Shown here: positions 24,398 through 34,179 of the stretch, piece by piece | Position numbering within the stretch: position 1 is the first letter of the stretch | Layout of the letters: each line of letters begins with the position of its first letter | Origin: Rhodococcus sp. 06-235-1A | Lineage (GTDB): Bacteria > Actinomycetota > Actinomycetes > Mycobacteriales > Mycobacteriaceae | Length of the DNA: 64,000 bases | Assembly (NCBI RefSeq): GCF_002258785.1 | Contig: NZ_NOYI01000003.1 | Location: 248,001 to 312,000 of the forward strand | Direction: 5' to 3' | Made by a program: the position numbers and the translations under genes | The notes under the pieces: generated by a model | The model's input: only the letters and a program-made list of their open reading frames with translations | What the model was told of the DNA's origin: nothing | Databases searched by the model: none

Positions 24398-25324
24398 ATG
24401 ACCGATTCGCTGCCGCCTCGCCTCGGCATCCACGTCGAGGAGTTCGCCGAACACCTTCGACTCGGTCGAGAGCGATCCGAGCACACGATTCGCGCGTACG
24501 TGTCCGATGCCCGGTCTCTCCTCGAGCACCTCGCGGCGACGACGCCCAATGCGAGTATTGGCGACCTCGACCTTCGAACGGTCCGCTCGTGGTTGGCGAC
24601 GTACTCGGCGGCCGGCTCGGCCCGAACCTCGATGGCCAGGCGAACGTCGTCCGCGCGAACCTTCGGCAAGTGGCTCGAACGGGTGGGAGCGGTCGAGGTG
24701 GGGCCGGCGGAACGACTGGCAGCACCGTCGAGTCATCGAACGTTGCCCGGTGTTCTTCGCCACAGTCAGGCGGCCGAAGCGTTGGCCGCTGCCGAATCGG
24801 GGGCGGCCGAGCTGGACCCGATCGCGCTGCGAGACCGGCTCGTCGTCGAGCTTCTCTACGCCACAGGAGTGCGTGTCGGAGAACTGTGCGGTCTCGACGT
24901 CGACGACGTCGACACCGAGCGTCGCCTGATTCGCGTGGTGGGCAAAGGCAACAAGGAGCGCGCTGCGCCGTACGGTGCGCCTGCAGCGGATGCTCTCGAC
25001 AAATGGCTGGTCAGCGGTAGGCCCGAACTGGCCGGTGATCGATCCGGTGCCGCATTGCTGTTGGGGCGGCGAGGCGGACGGCTCGACCAACGACAGGCCA
25101 GAACGGCAGTACATGCGGTGCTCGACGCCGTTCCCGGAAGTCCCAGCCTCGGCCCGCACGGTCTACGTCACTCTGCGGCGACTCATCTCCTCGAAGGGGG
25201 TGCCGATCTGCGGGTGGTGCAGGAACTACTCGGGCACGCCTCGCTGGCGACTACGCAGATCTACACACACGTATCGGTGGAGCGCTTGCGTGCCGTGCAC
25301 GATCAGGCTCACCCCCGAGCGTGA
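24398..25324 (+). CDS. xerC: Tyrosine recombinase XerC
   Basis: XerC resolves chromosome dimers at dif with XerD. The 308-residue protein has the N-terminal SAM-like core-binding domain and catalytic residues Arg159 (TGVRVGEL), Lys183 (VGKGNKER), His254 and Arg257 (HGLRH), His280 (LGH) and Tyr289 (QIYTH). Length and position match Rv2894c, so it is a housekeeping recombinase and not part of the mobile element. Confidence 0.95.
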   Translation: MTDSLPPRLGIHVEEFAEHLRLGRERSEHTIRAYVSDARSLLEHLAATTPNASIGDLDLRTVRSWLATYSAAGSARTSMARRTSSARTFGKWLERVGAVEVGPAERLAAPSSHRTLPGVLRHSQAAEALAAAESGAAELDPIALRDRLVVELLYATGVRVGELCGLDVDDVDTERRLIRVVGKGNKERAAPYGAPAADALDKWLVSGRPELAGDRSGAALLLGRRGGRLDQRQARTAVHAVLDAVPGSPSLGPHGLRHSAATHLLEGGADLRVVQELLGHASLATTQIYTHVSVERLRAVHDQAHPRA

Positions 25325-25391
25325 GTCGCGCGTCGGCGGCGCTACGTTTGGTAGCGTCGACACCGACTGACTACACCGAATACGGGGGACC

Positions 25392-26708
25392 GTGGACCGC
25401 GACCGACCGCAAGGTACTTCGGAGCCGTGGTCGATGCATGTCCGTCAGAGCCCGACCTCCGACCATCAGGAGTCCGGCGGGCGTACCGACAGGACTCACG
25501 ACAACGGTGGCCCGGCATCGCCCGAGCACAGTTCCGCTCCCCGCTCGGTGCCGCGGCAGCCACCACCATGGCAGACACCGGATTCGCTCGATCGGCGGAC
25601 CGTTCCGCCGCGGTACAACCCTCCGGTTCCGCTCGAGCCGGGTCCGCCGCCCGTACATCCCGATGTGTATCGACCTGTGCAGCCGCCTGCCGACGAGTTC
25701 CCGGCACCCTCGACCGGGTGGTCGCCGCAACCGTGGGCCGGTGCACCCAACGCGTATCGCCCGAACAGCCAGGACTTGGGTGCCGACTCGCTGCTCAAGC
25801 GTCCCAAGCGCGCGTCGAACTCCGGATGGCGACGTGGCGTTCACCGGCTCACCGGTGGCGTCATCAATCCCGGTGAGTCGACGGCAGAGGAGCGGTACCG
25901 GAACCAGGTCGAGCGGATCCGGCAGCCGGTACTCGGCGACTATCGAATCGCATTTCTCTCGCTCAAGGGTGGTGTCGGCAAGACGACGACCACCCTCGGC
26001 CTCGGTTCGACCTTTGCGTCGCTGCGTGGCGACTGTGTGATCGCAGTGGACGCGAACCCCGATTTCGGAACCCTGGGCGAACGAGTTCCGCGGCAGACGG
26101 CGTCGACCGTTCGTGATCTGTTGGCCGCCGCGCCCAACATTCGGCGCTACTCCGACATTCGCGAGCACACCTCTCAGTCACCGAGTCGACTGGAAGTACT
26201 GGCCGGAGAGCGCGATCCTGCGGCGTCCGAAATGTTCGGAGAAGAGGACTACCGAGCCGTCATCGAGATGTTGCAGGTGTACTACAACCTGATCTTGACC
26301 GACTGCGGCACCGGCATCATGCACTCGGCGATGAACGGTGTGCTGCAGCTGGCGAACGCCCTCGTGCTGGTCAGTTCCCCGGCGGTCGACGGTGCTCGCA
26401 GTGCGGCGGCGACCCTGGACTGGCTGGAATTGCACGGCTACGGACATCTGGTGGAGCGCACGGTCGTGGTGATCAGCTCTGTTCGGCCGGGCTCGTCCGC
26501 AGTGGACATGAACTTGCTGCAGCAGCACTTCCTGGAACGCTGCCGCGCAGTTCTCGTCATTCCCTTCGACGAGCATCTCGCCGAAGGCGCAGTGGTCGAC
26601 CTGGACCTGCTGCGTCCTCAGACGCGAAGTGCGTTCGTCGAACTGGCTGCGATGGTGGCCGACGATTTTCCCGCCGCGTCGGGCAGACACTCCGGACCGC
26701 CCCGCTGA
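25392..26708 (+). CDS. EspI/MinD-like ParA-family ATPase with long disordered N-terminus
   Basis: A 438-residue protein. Residues 1–140 are Pro/Ser/Arg-rich and disordered; GWRRGVHRLTGG at about 145–156 is a segment seen in EspI-type (Rv3876-like) proteins. The C-terminal half is a deviant-Walker-A ATPase: KGGVGKTTTT from residue 192, VDANPDFGTLGERV, and LILTDCGTG (Walker B-like). Such proteins accompany ESX (type VII) secretion genes, but none is seen here. GGGGGA precedes the GTG start. The gene is convergent with the M23 peptidase gene. Confidence 0.85.
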   Translation: MDRDRPQGTSEPWSMHVRQSPTSDHQESGGRTDRTHDNGGPASPEHSSAPRSVPRQPPPWQTPDSLDRRTVPPRYNPPVPLEPGPPPVHPDVYRPVQPPADEFPAPSTGWSPQPWAGAPNAYRPNSQDLGADSLLKRPKRASNSGWRRGVHRLTGGVINPGESTAEERYRNQVERIRQPVLGDYRIAFLSLKGGVGKTTTTLGLGSTFASLRGDCVIAVDANPDFGTLGERVPRQTASTVRDLLAAAPNIRRYSDIREHTSQSPSRLEVLAGERDPAASEMFGEEDYRAVIEMLQVYYNLILTDCGTGIMHSAMNGVLQLANALVLVSSPAVDGARSAAATLDWLELHGYGHLVERTVVVISSVRPGSSAVDMNLLQQHFLERCRAVLVIPFDEHLAEGAVVDLDLLRPQTRSAFVELAAMVADDFPAASGRHSGPPR

Positions 26709-26711
26709 CCG

Positions 26712-27218
26712 TCACCGACCTGGGGCGTCGAGTGGTTTCAATCTGATCGGTCGCGTACGTACCAGCGCTGTGGGATCGAGGTAGTCGCGACCGCGTCGTA
26801 TTCCCCAGTGCAGGCAGGTGGACGAGCAGCTGTCGTGACCCGACGCCACCGAGCCCAGCACAGAGCCGCGTCGAACCCGGGTCCCTGCTGCGACCGATGC
26901 CACCACCGGCTCGTACGTCGATCTCAACCCGCCCGGGTGATCCACCGACACGACCGGCTTGCCGGCGACCGTGCCGGCGAACACCACCGTGCCGTCGGCG
27001 ACGGCCAGGACCGATCGCCCTTCTTCTGCGGCGAGGTCGACACCGCGGTGCCCGGGCAGCCAATCGTGCTCCGGACCGTCGAAAGGGGTCACGACGTGCG
27101 GCTTCGGCCGCAACGGCCAGGCGAACTCACCCGGTACGGCCGACGCCACCGGAGTCGAGAGCGACAACGTGGCCGCGATGCAGACCGTGATTGCCTGCAG
27201 AACCCGTGTGATGTTCAC
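26712..27218 (-). CDS. Secreted M23 (LytM-type) peptidase
   Basis: A 168-residue exported protein with an N-terminal signal peptide ending near TPVASAVPG. The LytM domain has PGHRGVDLA (HxxxD, zinc ligands) and CLHWGIR (HxG). Family members cut peptidoglycan cross-bridges or regulate other hydrolases. It corresponds to Rv2891, next to rpsB in mycobacteria. Two cysteines (SCSSTC) near the second motif may form a disulphide. Confidence 0.9.
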   Translation of the reverse strand: MNITRVLQAITVCIAATLSLSTPVASAVPGEFAWPLRPKPHVVTPFDGPEHDWLPGHRGVDLAAEEGRSVLAVADGTVVFAGTVAGKPVVSVDHPGGLRSTYEPVVASVAAGTRVRRGSVLGSVASGHDSCSSTCLHWGIRRGRDYLDPTALVRTRPIRLKPLDAPGR

Positions 27219-27562
27219 TCGACGACCATCTCGCGAAACAGAGCCGCGAAACGAACGCGAACACCGATTGTGGACAAGCGATTCTTCTGTCCACAGGCAG
27301 CGGAATCCCTTGACAGTCGGCCCTGGTTATGGCGGGGGTCGCGGCAGGTCTACACTCGTCGGTGCGGCCTGTGCGTGCACGGGTCGACTTCGCGCGTCCG
27401 CGTCATCGCATCGACTGCTTCGGCAGAACCACCGATACGAGAACCGGTTGTCGGCGGTCCTGAGATCTTCGTGATGTCGGGTCCGGCAACTTCAGCGGCC
27501 GCCAGGGCAGAGGTCACCGACACTCTGCGTCAACCGCACCATCGAAAGAGAGTTCTTCAGCC
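27219..27562 (+). other. Divergent intergenic region between the M23 gene and rpsB
   Basis: 344 bases with no supported gene. It should hold promoters for both directions. The best -10 for rpsB is TACACT at 27351–27356. A TTGACA at 27310–27315 is not correctly spaced from it and may serve another start. The leader before rpsB is about 200 bases long. Confidence 0.5.
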
Positions 27563-28450
27563 ATGGCTGTAGTAACAATGAAGCAGCTGCTCGACAGCGG
27601 CACACACTTCGGACACCAGACCCGTCGCTGGAACCCGAAGATGAAGCGATTCATCTTCACCGACCGCAACGGCATCTACATCATCGACTTGCAGCAGACT
27701 CTGACCTTCATCGACAAGGCCTACGAGTTCGTCAAGGAGACCGTCGCCCACGGTGGCACGGTTCTGTTCGTCGGTACCAAGAAGCAGGCGCAGGAGTCCA
27801 TCGCCGCTGAGGCAACTCGCGTGGGCATGCCCTACGTGAACCAGCGCTGGCTCGGTGGCATGCTCACCAACTTCCAGACGGTCCACAAGCGTCTGCTCCG
27901 CCTCAAGGAGCTCGAGGCAATGGAGCAGACCGGTGGCTTCGAGGGACGCACCAAGAAGGAAATCCTCATGCTCACGCGTGAGATGACCAAGCTGGACCGC
28001 ACCCTCGGTGGTATCCGGGACATGGCCAAGGTTCCGTCGGCCATCTGGATCGTCGACACCAACAAGGAGCACATCGCTGTCGGCGAGGCTCGCAAGCTGA
28101 AGATCCCGGTCATCGCGATCCTCGACACCAACTGTGATCCCGACGTGGTCGACTACCCGATCCCGGGCAACGACGACGCGATTCGCTCCGCAGCGCTGCT
28201 GACCAAGGTCGTCGCATCCGCAGTCGCCGAGGGCGTGCAGGCTCGTGCGGGCCAGAACACCGCGTCCGACGCCAAGCCCGAGGTCGGCGCAGGCGAGCCG
28301 CTCGCAGAGTGGGAGCTCGAGCAGCTTCAGCAGGCTTCACCGGCAGCCGACGCTCCCGCGGCAGAGGCACCGGCGGCAGAGGCACCGGCTGCAGAAGCTC
28401 CGGCCGCCGAGGCTCCGGCAGCAGAGGAAGCACCGGCCGCTCAGGCTTGA
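27563..28450 (+). CDS. rpsB: 30S ribosomal protein uS2
   Basis: S2 is needed to anchor S1 and complete the 30S subunit. The conserved start [20 protein letters not shown] and [11 protein letters not shown] are clear. At 295 residues it exceeds the usual ~240–260 because of an actinobacterial tail made of about five AEAPA repeats (residues ~255–295). The long leader is a candidate site for S2 autogenous control. It is followed by tsf. Confidence 0.97.
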   Translation: MAVVTMKQLLDSGTHFGHQTRRWNPKMKRFIFTDRNGIYIIDLQQTLTFIDKAYEFVKETVAHGGTVLFVGTKKQAQESIAAEATRVGMPYVNQRWLGGMLTNFQTVHKRLLRLKELEAMEQTGGFEGRTKKEILMLTREMTKLDRTLGGIRDMAKVPSAIWIVDTNKEHIAVGEARKLKIPVIAILDTNCDPDVVDYPIPGNDDAIRSAALLTKVVASAVAEGVQARAGQNTASDAKPEVGAGEPLAEWELEQLQQASPAADAPAAEAPAAEAPAAEAPAAEAPAAEEAPAAQA

Positions 28451-28457
28451 TCGAATT

Positions 28458-28494
28458 CGGTCCCGGTTCACCGAAGTGGGGTGGGCCGGGACCG
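28458..28494 (+). terminator. Hairpin between rpsB and tsf (attenuator or partial terminator)
   Basis: CGGTCCCGG (28458–28466) pairs with CCGGGACCG (28486–28494). An alternative pairing, CCGAAG (28471–28476) with CTTCGG (28495–28500), overlaps it. Two exclusive folds between co-functional genes suggest attenuation, not full termination. Confidence 0.45.
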
Positions 28495-28604
28495 CTTCGG
28501 TATGTCAGGGTGGTCGACGCGCTCGCTCTGCAGTGAGCACGTCGGCGCACCCGTGATCGCATTTCGTACCCGCCCGTACCAGGATTTGAGGAGGCTCGCC
28601 CAAG

Positions 28605-29429
28605 ATGGCGAACTACACTGCCGCCGACGTCAAGCGGCTCCGTGAGCTCACCGGCTCCGGAATGATGGACTGCAAGAACGCGCTCGCCGACACCGACGGC
28701 GATTTCGACAAGGCCGTCGAGCACCTGCGCATCAAGGGCGCCAAGGACGTCGGCAAGCGCGCCGAGCGCAACACCGCCGAGGGCCTCGTCGTCGCCGAGG
28801 GTGGAGTGCTCGTCGAGATCAACTCCGAGACCGACTTCGTGGCCAAGAACGACGAGTTCCAGACGTTCGCCGCGTCTGTCGCAGCGACGGCAGCAGCAGG
28901 CAAGCCCGCCGATGTCGACGCGCTCAAGGCGCTCGACCTGAACGGCAAGACGGTCGAGACGGCGCTGACCGAGCTGTCGGCCAAGATCGGCGAGAAGCTC
29001 GAGCTGCGTCGCGTCGTGTCCTACGACGGCAACACTGCTACCTACCTCCACAAGCGCAGCGCGGACCTGCCGCCTGCGGTCGGCGTGCTCGTCGAGTACA
29101 CCGGTGACGGTGACGCTGCGGGCGAGGCTGCACGCGCAGCTGCGATGCAGATCGCGGCGCTCAAGGCCAAGTACGTCACGCGTGACGAGGTCCCGGAGGA
29201 TCTCGTGGCCGCCGAGCGTCGCATTGCCGAGGAGACCGCTCGCGAAGAGGGCAAGCCGGAGCAGGCCTTGGCGAAGATCGTCGAGGGTCGTGTCAACGGA
29301 TTCTTCAAGGACGTCGTGCTCACCGAGCAGAAGTCGGTGCAGGACGGCAACAAGACGGTCAAGGCGATTCTCGACGAGGCAGGCGTCACCATCACGCGCT
29401 TCTCTCGGTTCGAGGTCGGTGCCAGCTAG
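28605..29429 (+). CDS. tsf: Elongation factor Ts
   Basis: EF-Ts recycles EF-Tu·GDP. The 274-residue protein has the N-terminal UBA-like domain ([20 protein letters not shown]), the conserved SETDFVAKN motif and the dimerisation region. A strong GAGGAGG site precedes the ATG. It is normal in length and follows rpsB as usual. Confidence 0.97.
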   Translation: MANYTAADVKRLRELTGSGMMDCKNALADTDGDFDKAVEHLRIKGAKDVGKRAERNTAEGLVVAEGGVLVEINSETDFVAKNDEFQTFAASVAATAAAGKPADVDALKALDLNGKTVETALTELSAKIGEKLELRRVVSYDGNTATYLHKRSADLPPAVGVLVEYTGDGDAAGEAARAAAMQIAALKAKYVTRDEVPEDLVAAERRIAEETAREEGKPEQALAKIVEGRVNGFFKDVVLTEQKSVQDGNKTVKAILDEAGVTITRFSRFEVGAS

Positions 29430-29450
29430 TCACGAGTACCGGTTCGGCCG

Positions 29451-29495
29451 AGGCGATGCCGTTCATTCGATTCCATCGAGTGGGCGGCATCGCCT
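29451..29495 (+). terminator. tsf terminator hairpin
   Basis: AGGCGATGCCG (29451–29461) pairs perfectly with CGGCATCGCCT (29485–29495), with further pairing inside the loop. It starts 22 bases after the tsf stop, so pyrH probably has its own promoter. Confidence 0.8.
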
Positions 29496-29623
29496 GTGTG
29501 AGGACTCGCTCGTGTGCGGGGCAGGTTCGCGCGCACGCCGGAGCCCTGTCCACCACCCAGGCGTCGATAGGGCAGGATGATCGTTGAGTAAACCGTAGTG
29601 TTCGACGAGTACCGAGGAGAGCT

Positions 29624-30352
29624 ATGACCGATCCGGCCCCTGACCGTCCCGGGTTCCGACGCGTGATGCTCAAACTGGGTGGGGAGATGTTCGGAGGCGG
29701 CCAGGTCGGTCTCGATCCGGACGTCGTGAACAACGTCGCCGAACAGATCGCCGAGGTGGTGGCCACCGGTGTTCAGGTAGCTGTGGTGATCGGCGGTGGC
29801 AATTTCTTCCGGGGTGCAGAACTGCAACAGCGCGGGATGGACAGATCACGCTCGGATTACATGGGCATGCTCGGCACCGTCATGAATTGCCTTGCCTTGC
29901 AGGACTTTCTGGAGAAGCAGGGCGTCGCCACCAGGGTGCAGACGGCGATCACGATGGGTCAGGTCGCAGAACCGTACCTACCGCTCCGTGCCCGCAGGCA
30001 CCTGGAGAAGGGTCGGGTCGTGATCTTCGGAGCCGGCATGGGAATGCCGTACTTCTCCACCGACACCACAGCTGCGCAGCGTGCGCTCGAAATCGGAGCC
30101 GAGGTGCTGTTGATGGCCAAGGCAGTCGACGGCGTCTACTCGGCCGATCCGCGTCTTGACCCCGACGCGACGATGTTCGACACCATCACGCATCGGGAAG
30201 CGATCGAGCAGGGCCTGAAAGTCGCCGACGCGACCGCATTCAGCCTCTGCATGGACAATCAGATGCCGATGCTGGTGTTCAATCTGCTGATTCAGGGAAA
30301 TATCGCTCGCGCCGTGTCCGGCGAGAAGATCGGAACGCTGGTCACGTCGTGA
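29624..30352 (+). CDS. pyrH: UMP kinase
   Basis: PyrH phosphorylates UMP to UDP in pyrimidine synthesis and belongs to the amino-acid-kinase fold. The 242-residue protein has [24 protein letters not shown] and [18 protein letters not shown] lies before the ATG. frr follows 55 bases later. Confidence 0.96.
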   Translation: MTDPAPDRPGFRRVMLKLGGEMFGGGQVGLDPDVVNNVAEQIAEVVATGVQVAVVIGGGNFFRGAELQQRGMDRSRSDYMGMLGTVMNCLALQDFLEKQGVATRVQTAITMGQVAEPYLPLRARRHLEKGRVVIFGAGMGMPYFSTDTTAAQRALEIGAEVLLMAKAVDGVYSADPRLDPDATMFDTITHREAIEQGLKVADATAFSLCMDNQMPMLVFNLLIQGNIARAVSGEKIGTLVTS

Positions 30353-30407
30353 CCGCCACCGGCGGGAACGTGGGCGAATCGAAGACGAAGACGATGGAGG
30401 ACAGACC

Positions 30408-30965
30408 GTGATCGACGAAGCACTCTTCGATGCCGAGGAGAAGATGGAAAAGGCTGTATCGGTAGCACGTGACGATCTGTCTTCGATTCGTACCGGACGT
30501 GCGAATCCCGGAATGTTCTCGCGAATCGTCATCGAGTACTACGGAGCGCCGACGCCCATCACGCAGTTGGCCAGCATCAGCGTCCCGGAAGCCCGTCTGG
30601 TCGTCATCAAGCCGTACGAGTCCAACCAGCTGGGGCCGATCGAAACCGCTATCCGTAACTCCGACCTCGGGGTCAATCCCACCAACGACGGCAACCTGAT
30701 TCGCATCGGCGTGCCGCAGCTGACGGAAGAGCGCCGCCGCGAATTCGTCAAGCAGGCCAAAGGCAAGGGCGAGGACGCGAAGGTGTCCATTCGCAACGTG
30801 CGCCGAAAGACGATGGAAGAGCTCAAGCGGATCCAGAAGGACGGCGAGGCGGGCGAGGACGACGTCGTCCGCGCCGAGAACGAACTCGACAAGACGACCG
30901 CCAAGTACACCGCTTCCGTGGACGAACTCGTCAAGCGCAAAGAGGGCGAGCTGATGGAGGTCTGA
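30408..30965 (+). CDS. frr: Ribosome recycling factor
   Basis: RRF splits post-termination ribosomes with EF-G. The 185-residue protein is full length, with [23 protein letters not shown] and the C-terminal long helices ([22 protein letters not shown]). GTG start behind a GGAGGA-type site. Confidence 0.97.
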   Translation: MIDEALFDAEEKMEKAVSVARDDLSSIRTGRANPGMFSRIVIEYYGAPTPITQLASISVPEARLVVIKPYESNQLGPIETAIRNSDLGVNPTNDGNLIRIGVPQLTEERRREFVKQAKGKGEDAKVSIRNVRRKTMEELKRIQKDGEAGEDDVVRAENELDKTTAKYTASVDELVKRKEGELMEV

Positions 30966-31001
30966 CCTCCTGCAGGCAGCACTTTTTCACGACAGAAGAC
31001 G

Positions 31002-31916
31002 ATGAATCTCGAGGAGTTGACGACAGTGGTGGGACCGGATCGGCAGGAGGGCAGCGGTACGCCCGCTGCGTCGTCCGGGGTCGCTGCCGCAAAGTCCGCA
31101 GGCAAAGCGGGCCGTAATCTCCCCGCCGCGATCGGTGTCGGTGGGAGCCTGGGAATCGGCCTGATCCTCGTCCTGGTGTTCGTGCCGCTGGTGTGGATCG
31201 GCGTGGTGGCCGTTGCGCTGGCCATCGCCACGTACGAGGTGTCCAAGCGGCTGCGCGAGGGTGGCGTGCTCGTACCGCGTATTCCATTGATCCTCGGCGG
31301 GCAGGCCATGATCTGGCTAGGCTGGCCGTTCGGTGCTGTCGGCGTGCTCAGCGGGGCGGTGGGCACCGTCCTGGTCTGCATGGTGTGGCTGCTGTTGCGG
31401 CAGGGGTTCGGTACAGCCCCGAAGAATTACCTCGAAGAACTCTCCGTCACGGTTCTGGTGGCATGCTGGTTGCCGCTGTTGGCCTCGTTCACCGTACTGA
31501 TGGTGCTCCAGGACGACGGGGCAGGCCGCATTCTGGTGTTCGTCATCGGTGTCGTGTGCTCCGATGTCGGCGGGTACATCGCGGGCGTGCTGTTCGGGAA
31601 GCATCCGATGGCACCGGCCATCAGCCCCAAGAAGTCGTGGGAAGGGCTCGTCGGGTCGCTCATCTTCTGCGTCATCGGCTGCCTGTTGACGGTCACGCTG
31701 ATTCTCGGGGCCAACTCCATGATCGGAGTGCTGCTCGGGGTGATGCTGGTGGTCACCGGAACACTGGGCGACCTCATCGAATCTCAGGTCAAGCGCGACC
31801 TGCGTATCAAGGACATGGGAACTTTGTTACCCGGGCACGGCGGCATCATGGACAGACTCGACTCGCTGCTGCCTTCGGCCTTCGTTGCGTGGCTCGTCTT
31901 CACCGTGCTGCTCTGA
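31002..31916 (+). CDS. cdsA: Phosphatidate cytidylyltransferase
   Basis: CdsA makes CDP-diacylglycerol from phosphatidic acid and CTP in the inner membrane. The 304-residue protein has a polar N-terminus, about seven hydrophobic segments and the C-terminal signature around QVKRDLRIKDMGTLLPGHGG with DRLDS. The ATG at 31002 is used; a GTG at 31026 has a better ribosome site (GAGGAG, 9 bases away) and would remove 8 residues. Confidence 0.94.
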   Translation: MNLEELTTVVGPDRQEGSGTPAASSGVAAAKSAGKAGRNLPAAIGVGGSLGIGLILVLVFVPLVWIGVVAVALAIATYEVSKRLREGGVLVPRIPLILGGQAMIWLGWPFGAVGVLSGAVGTVLVCMVWLLLRQGFGTAPKNYLEELSVTVLVACWLPLLASFTVLMVLQDDGAGRILVFVIGVVCSDVGGYIAGVLFGKHPMAPAISPKKSWEGLVGSLIFCVIGCLLTVTLILGANSMIGVLLGVMLVVTGTLGDLIESQVKRDLRIKDMGTLLPGHGGIMDRLDSLLPSAFVAWLVFTVLL

Positions 31917-31921
31917 ACCGA

Positions 31922-32665
31922 GTGCCTGCACGGAAGCCCGGCGACCGCTCCGGGGTGATCCCGAGTCCGAACATCTGGCACTGGCCACATCTCTACGAGG
32001 CGGAGAACCGTGCTCAGGATGTCGACGGTGCCCTGTTCGAGGCAATCCGTTCGGCCGCGGACTGGGCGTCGAAGACGGTCGTCGACGTCGGCTGCGGCAG
32101 CGGTTTTCATCTTCCGATCTTCGCTGCGGACGCCGAGCGCGTGGTGGGTGTCGAGCCGCACGAGCCGCTCGTCGAGTTGGCACGAGCGAGAGTCGCAGAC
32201 CTGTCGAATGTCGCGGTCGAGACTGGGCGGGCGGATGCGCTACCCGTCGTCGACGGATCGGTCGACCTCGTACATGCGCGCACCGCGTACTTCTTCGGGC
32301 CAGGATGCGGACCGGGGATCGTCGACGCCATGCGAGTGCTCGCGCCCGGTGGCACATTGGTCGTCGTGGATCTGGACGCGACAGCATCGCCCTACGGCGA
32401 CTGGATGCGATCCGATCTGCCGCACTACGACCCGGCTGCGGTCGAGGCGTTCTTCGCCGCGCAGGGGTTCGACCTCACCCGTGTCGACACGAGGTGGTCG
32501 TTTCCGAATCGTCGCGTGCTGAGCGACGTGCTGGGAATCGAGTTCGGTCCGAGGGTCGCACGCCGAGCGATGACAGCGGTCGACGGCACCGCATTCGACG
32601 TTCGGTATCGACTGCACGTTCGGCACAAGCCGTCCGGAATCGAACTTCGTCGTGCCGGTGGGTGA
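31922..32665 (+). CDS. Class I SAM-dependent methyltransferase
   Basis: A 247-residue protein with the SAM-binding motif I TVVDVGCGSGFHLPIF, an acidic loop (VVGVEPHEPLV) and GGTLVVVDLDA later. The substrate is unknown. A GTG at 31922 is used, 5 bases after cdsA; a GTG at 31955 is possible. The N-terminal GVIPSPNIWHWPHLYEAEN is a recurring actinobacterial feature. It faces the CitE-like gene convergently. Confidence 0.82.
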   Translation: MPARKPGDRSGVIPSPNIWHWPHLYEAENRAQDVDGALFEAIRSAADWASKTVVDVGCGSGFHLPIFAADAERVVGVEPHEPLVELARARVADLSNVAVETGRADALPVVDGSVDLVHARTAYFFGPGCGPGIVDAMRVLAPGGTLVVVDLDATASPYGDWMRSDLPHYDPAAVEAFFAAQGFDLTRVDTRWSFPNRRVLSDVLGIEFGPRVARRAMTAVDGTAFDVRYRLHVRHKPSGIELRRAGG

Positions 32666-32687
32666 CTCGTGTCGACGAGGCGCGAGG

Positions 32688-33542
32688 TCAGGAGGCGGCG
32701 GAAATCCCGAAGACCTCGGCCGACTCGCTGATCTTGAGGGCCTTGGCCAGACGTGGCAGATCGCTGCCGTCCTTGACGTGAGCTCCATCGGCACCGAGAG
32801 CATCGATCACCTCGAGCGCCCACGACACGTCGTTCGGCGACGGGGCGAGCTCGCGATTGACGATGGCGGCCTGCTCGGAATGCATACACAACTTGCCGGT
32901 CATGCCCATGGACAAGGTCAGAGCGGCATCGCGACCGAGGATGCTGTCGTTGGCCGTCAGCGTCGGTCCGTCGATGGGGCCCGGCAGACGCCCGGCGCGC
33001 GAGGATACGACCAGGCGTGATCGCGGGTAGGCCATGGCCAGCGGGTCGTCGCTCATGCCGGTGTCGCGACGGAAGTCGCCGCTACCGAACGCGAGACGGA
33101 AGGTCGAATCTGCGCGGGCGATCTCGGTTGCCGCTTCGAGTCCCATGGCCGACTCCACCAGTGCCAGGATCGGTGTACCGGGTGCCAGACGGGCCGCGGT
33201 GGCCTCGACCTGTCCACCGCTCTCGGTCTTGGCGAGCATGACACCGACCAGGCCGGGAAGGCCGGACAGTGCAGCAAGGTCGTCGGCCCAGTACGGGGTC
33301 GTTGCATCGTTGATGCGGACCCATGCCGAATTTCCGTCATTCAGCCACCGGACGACGGCCTCGCGAGCGGCGGGCTTCTTGGCCGGAGCCACCGCGTCCT
33401 CGATGTCGAGGATCACTGCGTCGACTTCCGACGCCACGGCATCGCTGAAGGTGTCGGGCTTGGTACCGGGAACCAGCAGCCAGGACCGTGCTCGGTCGGG
33501 GGCAACGCCGGAAGCCACTGGTGTCTCCATGAAAGTTGTCAC
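32688..33542 (-). CDS. CitE/HpcH-type CoA ester lyase
   Basis: A 284-residue TIM-barrel protein of the HpcH/HpaI–CitE family: RSWLLVPGTKPDTF, VDAVILDIEDAVAP (metal-binding Glu/Asp), VRIND and LALVESAMGLEAA (Glu ligand). Relatives include citramalyl-CoA and malyl-CoA lyases; the shorter Rv2498c-like forms act on beta-hydroxyacyl-CoAs. The exact substrate cannot be told. It appears monocistronic. Confidence 0.85.
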   Translation of the reverse strand: MTTFMETPVASGVAPDRARSWLLVPGTKPDTFSDAVASEVDAVILDIEDAVAPAKKPAAREAVVRWLNDGNSAWVRINDATTPYWADDLAALSGLPGLVGVMLAKTESGGQVEATAARLAPGTPILALVESAMGLEAATEIARADSTFRLAFGSGDFRRDTGMSDDPLAMAYPRSRLVVSSRAGRLPGPIDGPTLTANDSILGRDAALTLSMGMTGKLCMHSEQAAIVNRELAPSPNDVSWALEVIDALGADGAHVKDGSDLPRLAKALKISESAEVFGISAAS

Positions 33543-33632
33543 GTCATGCTCCTCGAGTGAAGTGGGGCACCCCCAGCCTGATCGATTCAGTGAGTCAGCG
33601 CCAGCTTCTGTACATAGTGTTCACGAGCCGCG

Positions 33633-34052
33633 CTACTTCTTCTTCGCAGAGCGCCGCACTTGAAGGATTCGAGCTCCGCCCACCATCGCCATCACCAGTG
33701 CGCCCGCGATTGCGGCCAACAGCATGCTGATGCCGAGCGGCAGATCGAGCTGCCAGGCGAAGATCTGCACGGTCACCGAATCCAGGTTCTGCACGATGAA
33801 GACGAGCAGAATCACCAGGACCACGGCTCCGACCACCAGGCCGGTCCACAGTGCGGCAGTACGAGTATGAGCGATGTCGGCCGAGGTGGTGGTCTGTCGC
33901 TCCGGGACGAACTCGGGGTCGGGAGCGGAATGACCCTCCGAATCCGGAGTCGTGATCGGAGCGAGGTCACCCGAAGCGCTGTGGTCGCCGGGGTAGCCCG
34001 CGCTCGATTTGTCCAGCGATGTCTCGTGACTGTCGTCAGCTCTGGTGGCCAT
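33633..34052 (-). CDS. LapA/DUF1049-domain membrane protein
   Basis: A 139-residue protein with a hydrophilic ~65-residue N-terminus and two transmembrane helices ([20 protein letters not shown] and [20 protein letters not shown]) joined by [21 protein letters not shown], the LapA domain pattern. The start at 34052 is chosen for the GGAAGG site upstream; the frame continues to 34250 but overlaps the rlmN promoter region. Confidence 0.8.
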   Translation of the reverse strand: MATRADDSHETSLDKSSAGYPGDHSASGDLAPITTPDSEGHSAPDPEFVPERQTTTSADIAHTRTAALWTGLVVGAVVLVILLVFIVQNLDSVTVQIFAWQLDLPLGISMLLAAIAGALVMAMVGGARILQVRRSAKKK

Positions 34053-34179
34053 GTCGATGATCCTTCCGCACGTGAGTGCCGAATGCACGCGCATCCGGCC
34101 ACGACCTCGATACCCATCGGGTAACGGACGGAAACAGATGCGAATAGGACTGCGAGGCGATCGGGTGGACAATGGAGGC

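Noticed and set aside
23237..25159. 640-residue open frame on the minus strand
   Set aside because: It is antisense to dprA, the siderophore reductase and xerC, all with clear motifs; it has no domain and arises from high-GC third-position bias.
24398..25324. Tyrosine recombinase as part of the mobile element
   Set aside because: It is outside attR, of XerC length, and in the conserved XerC position.
27310..27315. TTGACA as the -35 of the rpsB promoter
   Set aside because: No -10 lies 16–19 bases downstream; the better -10 (TACACT) is 35 bases away.
28360..28448. Short repeats at the rpsB end as a possible CRISPR or mini-satellite
   Set aside because: They are in-frame AEAPA codons of a known ribosomal tail with no spacers.
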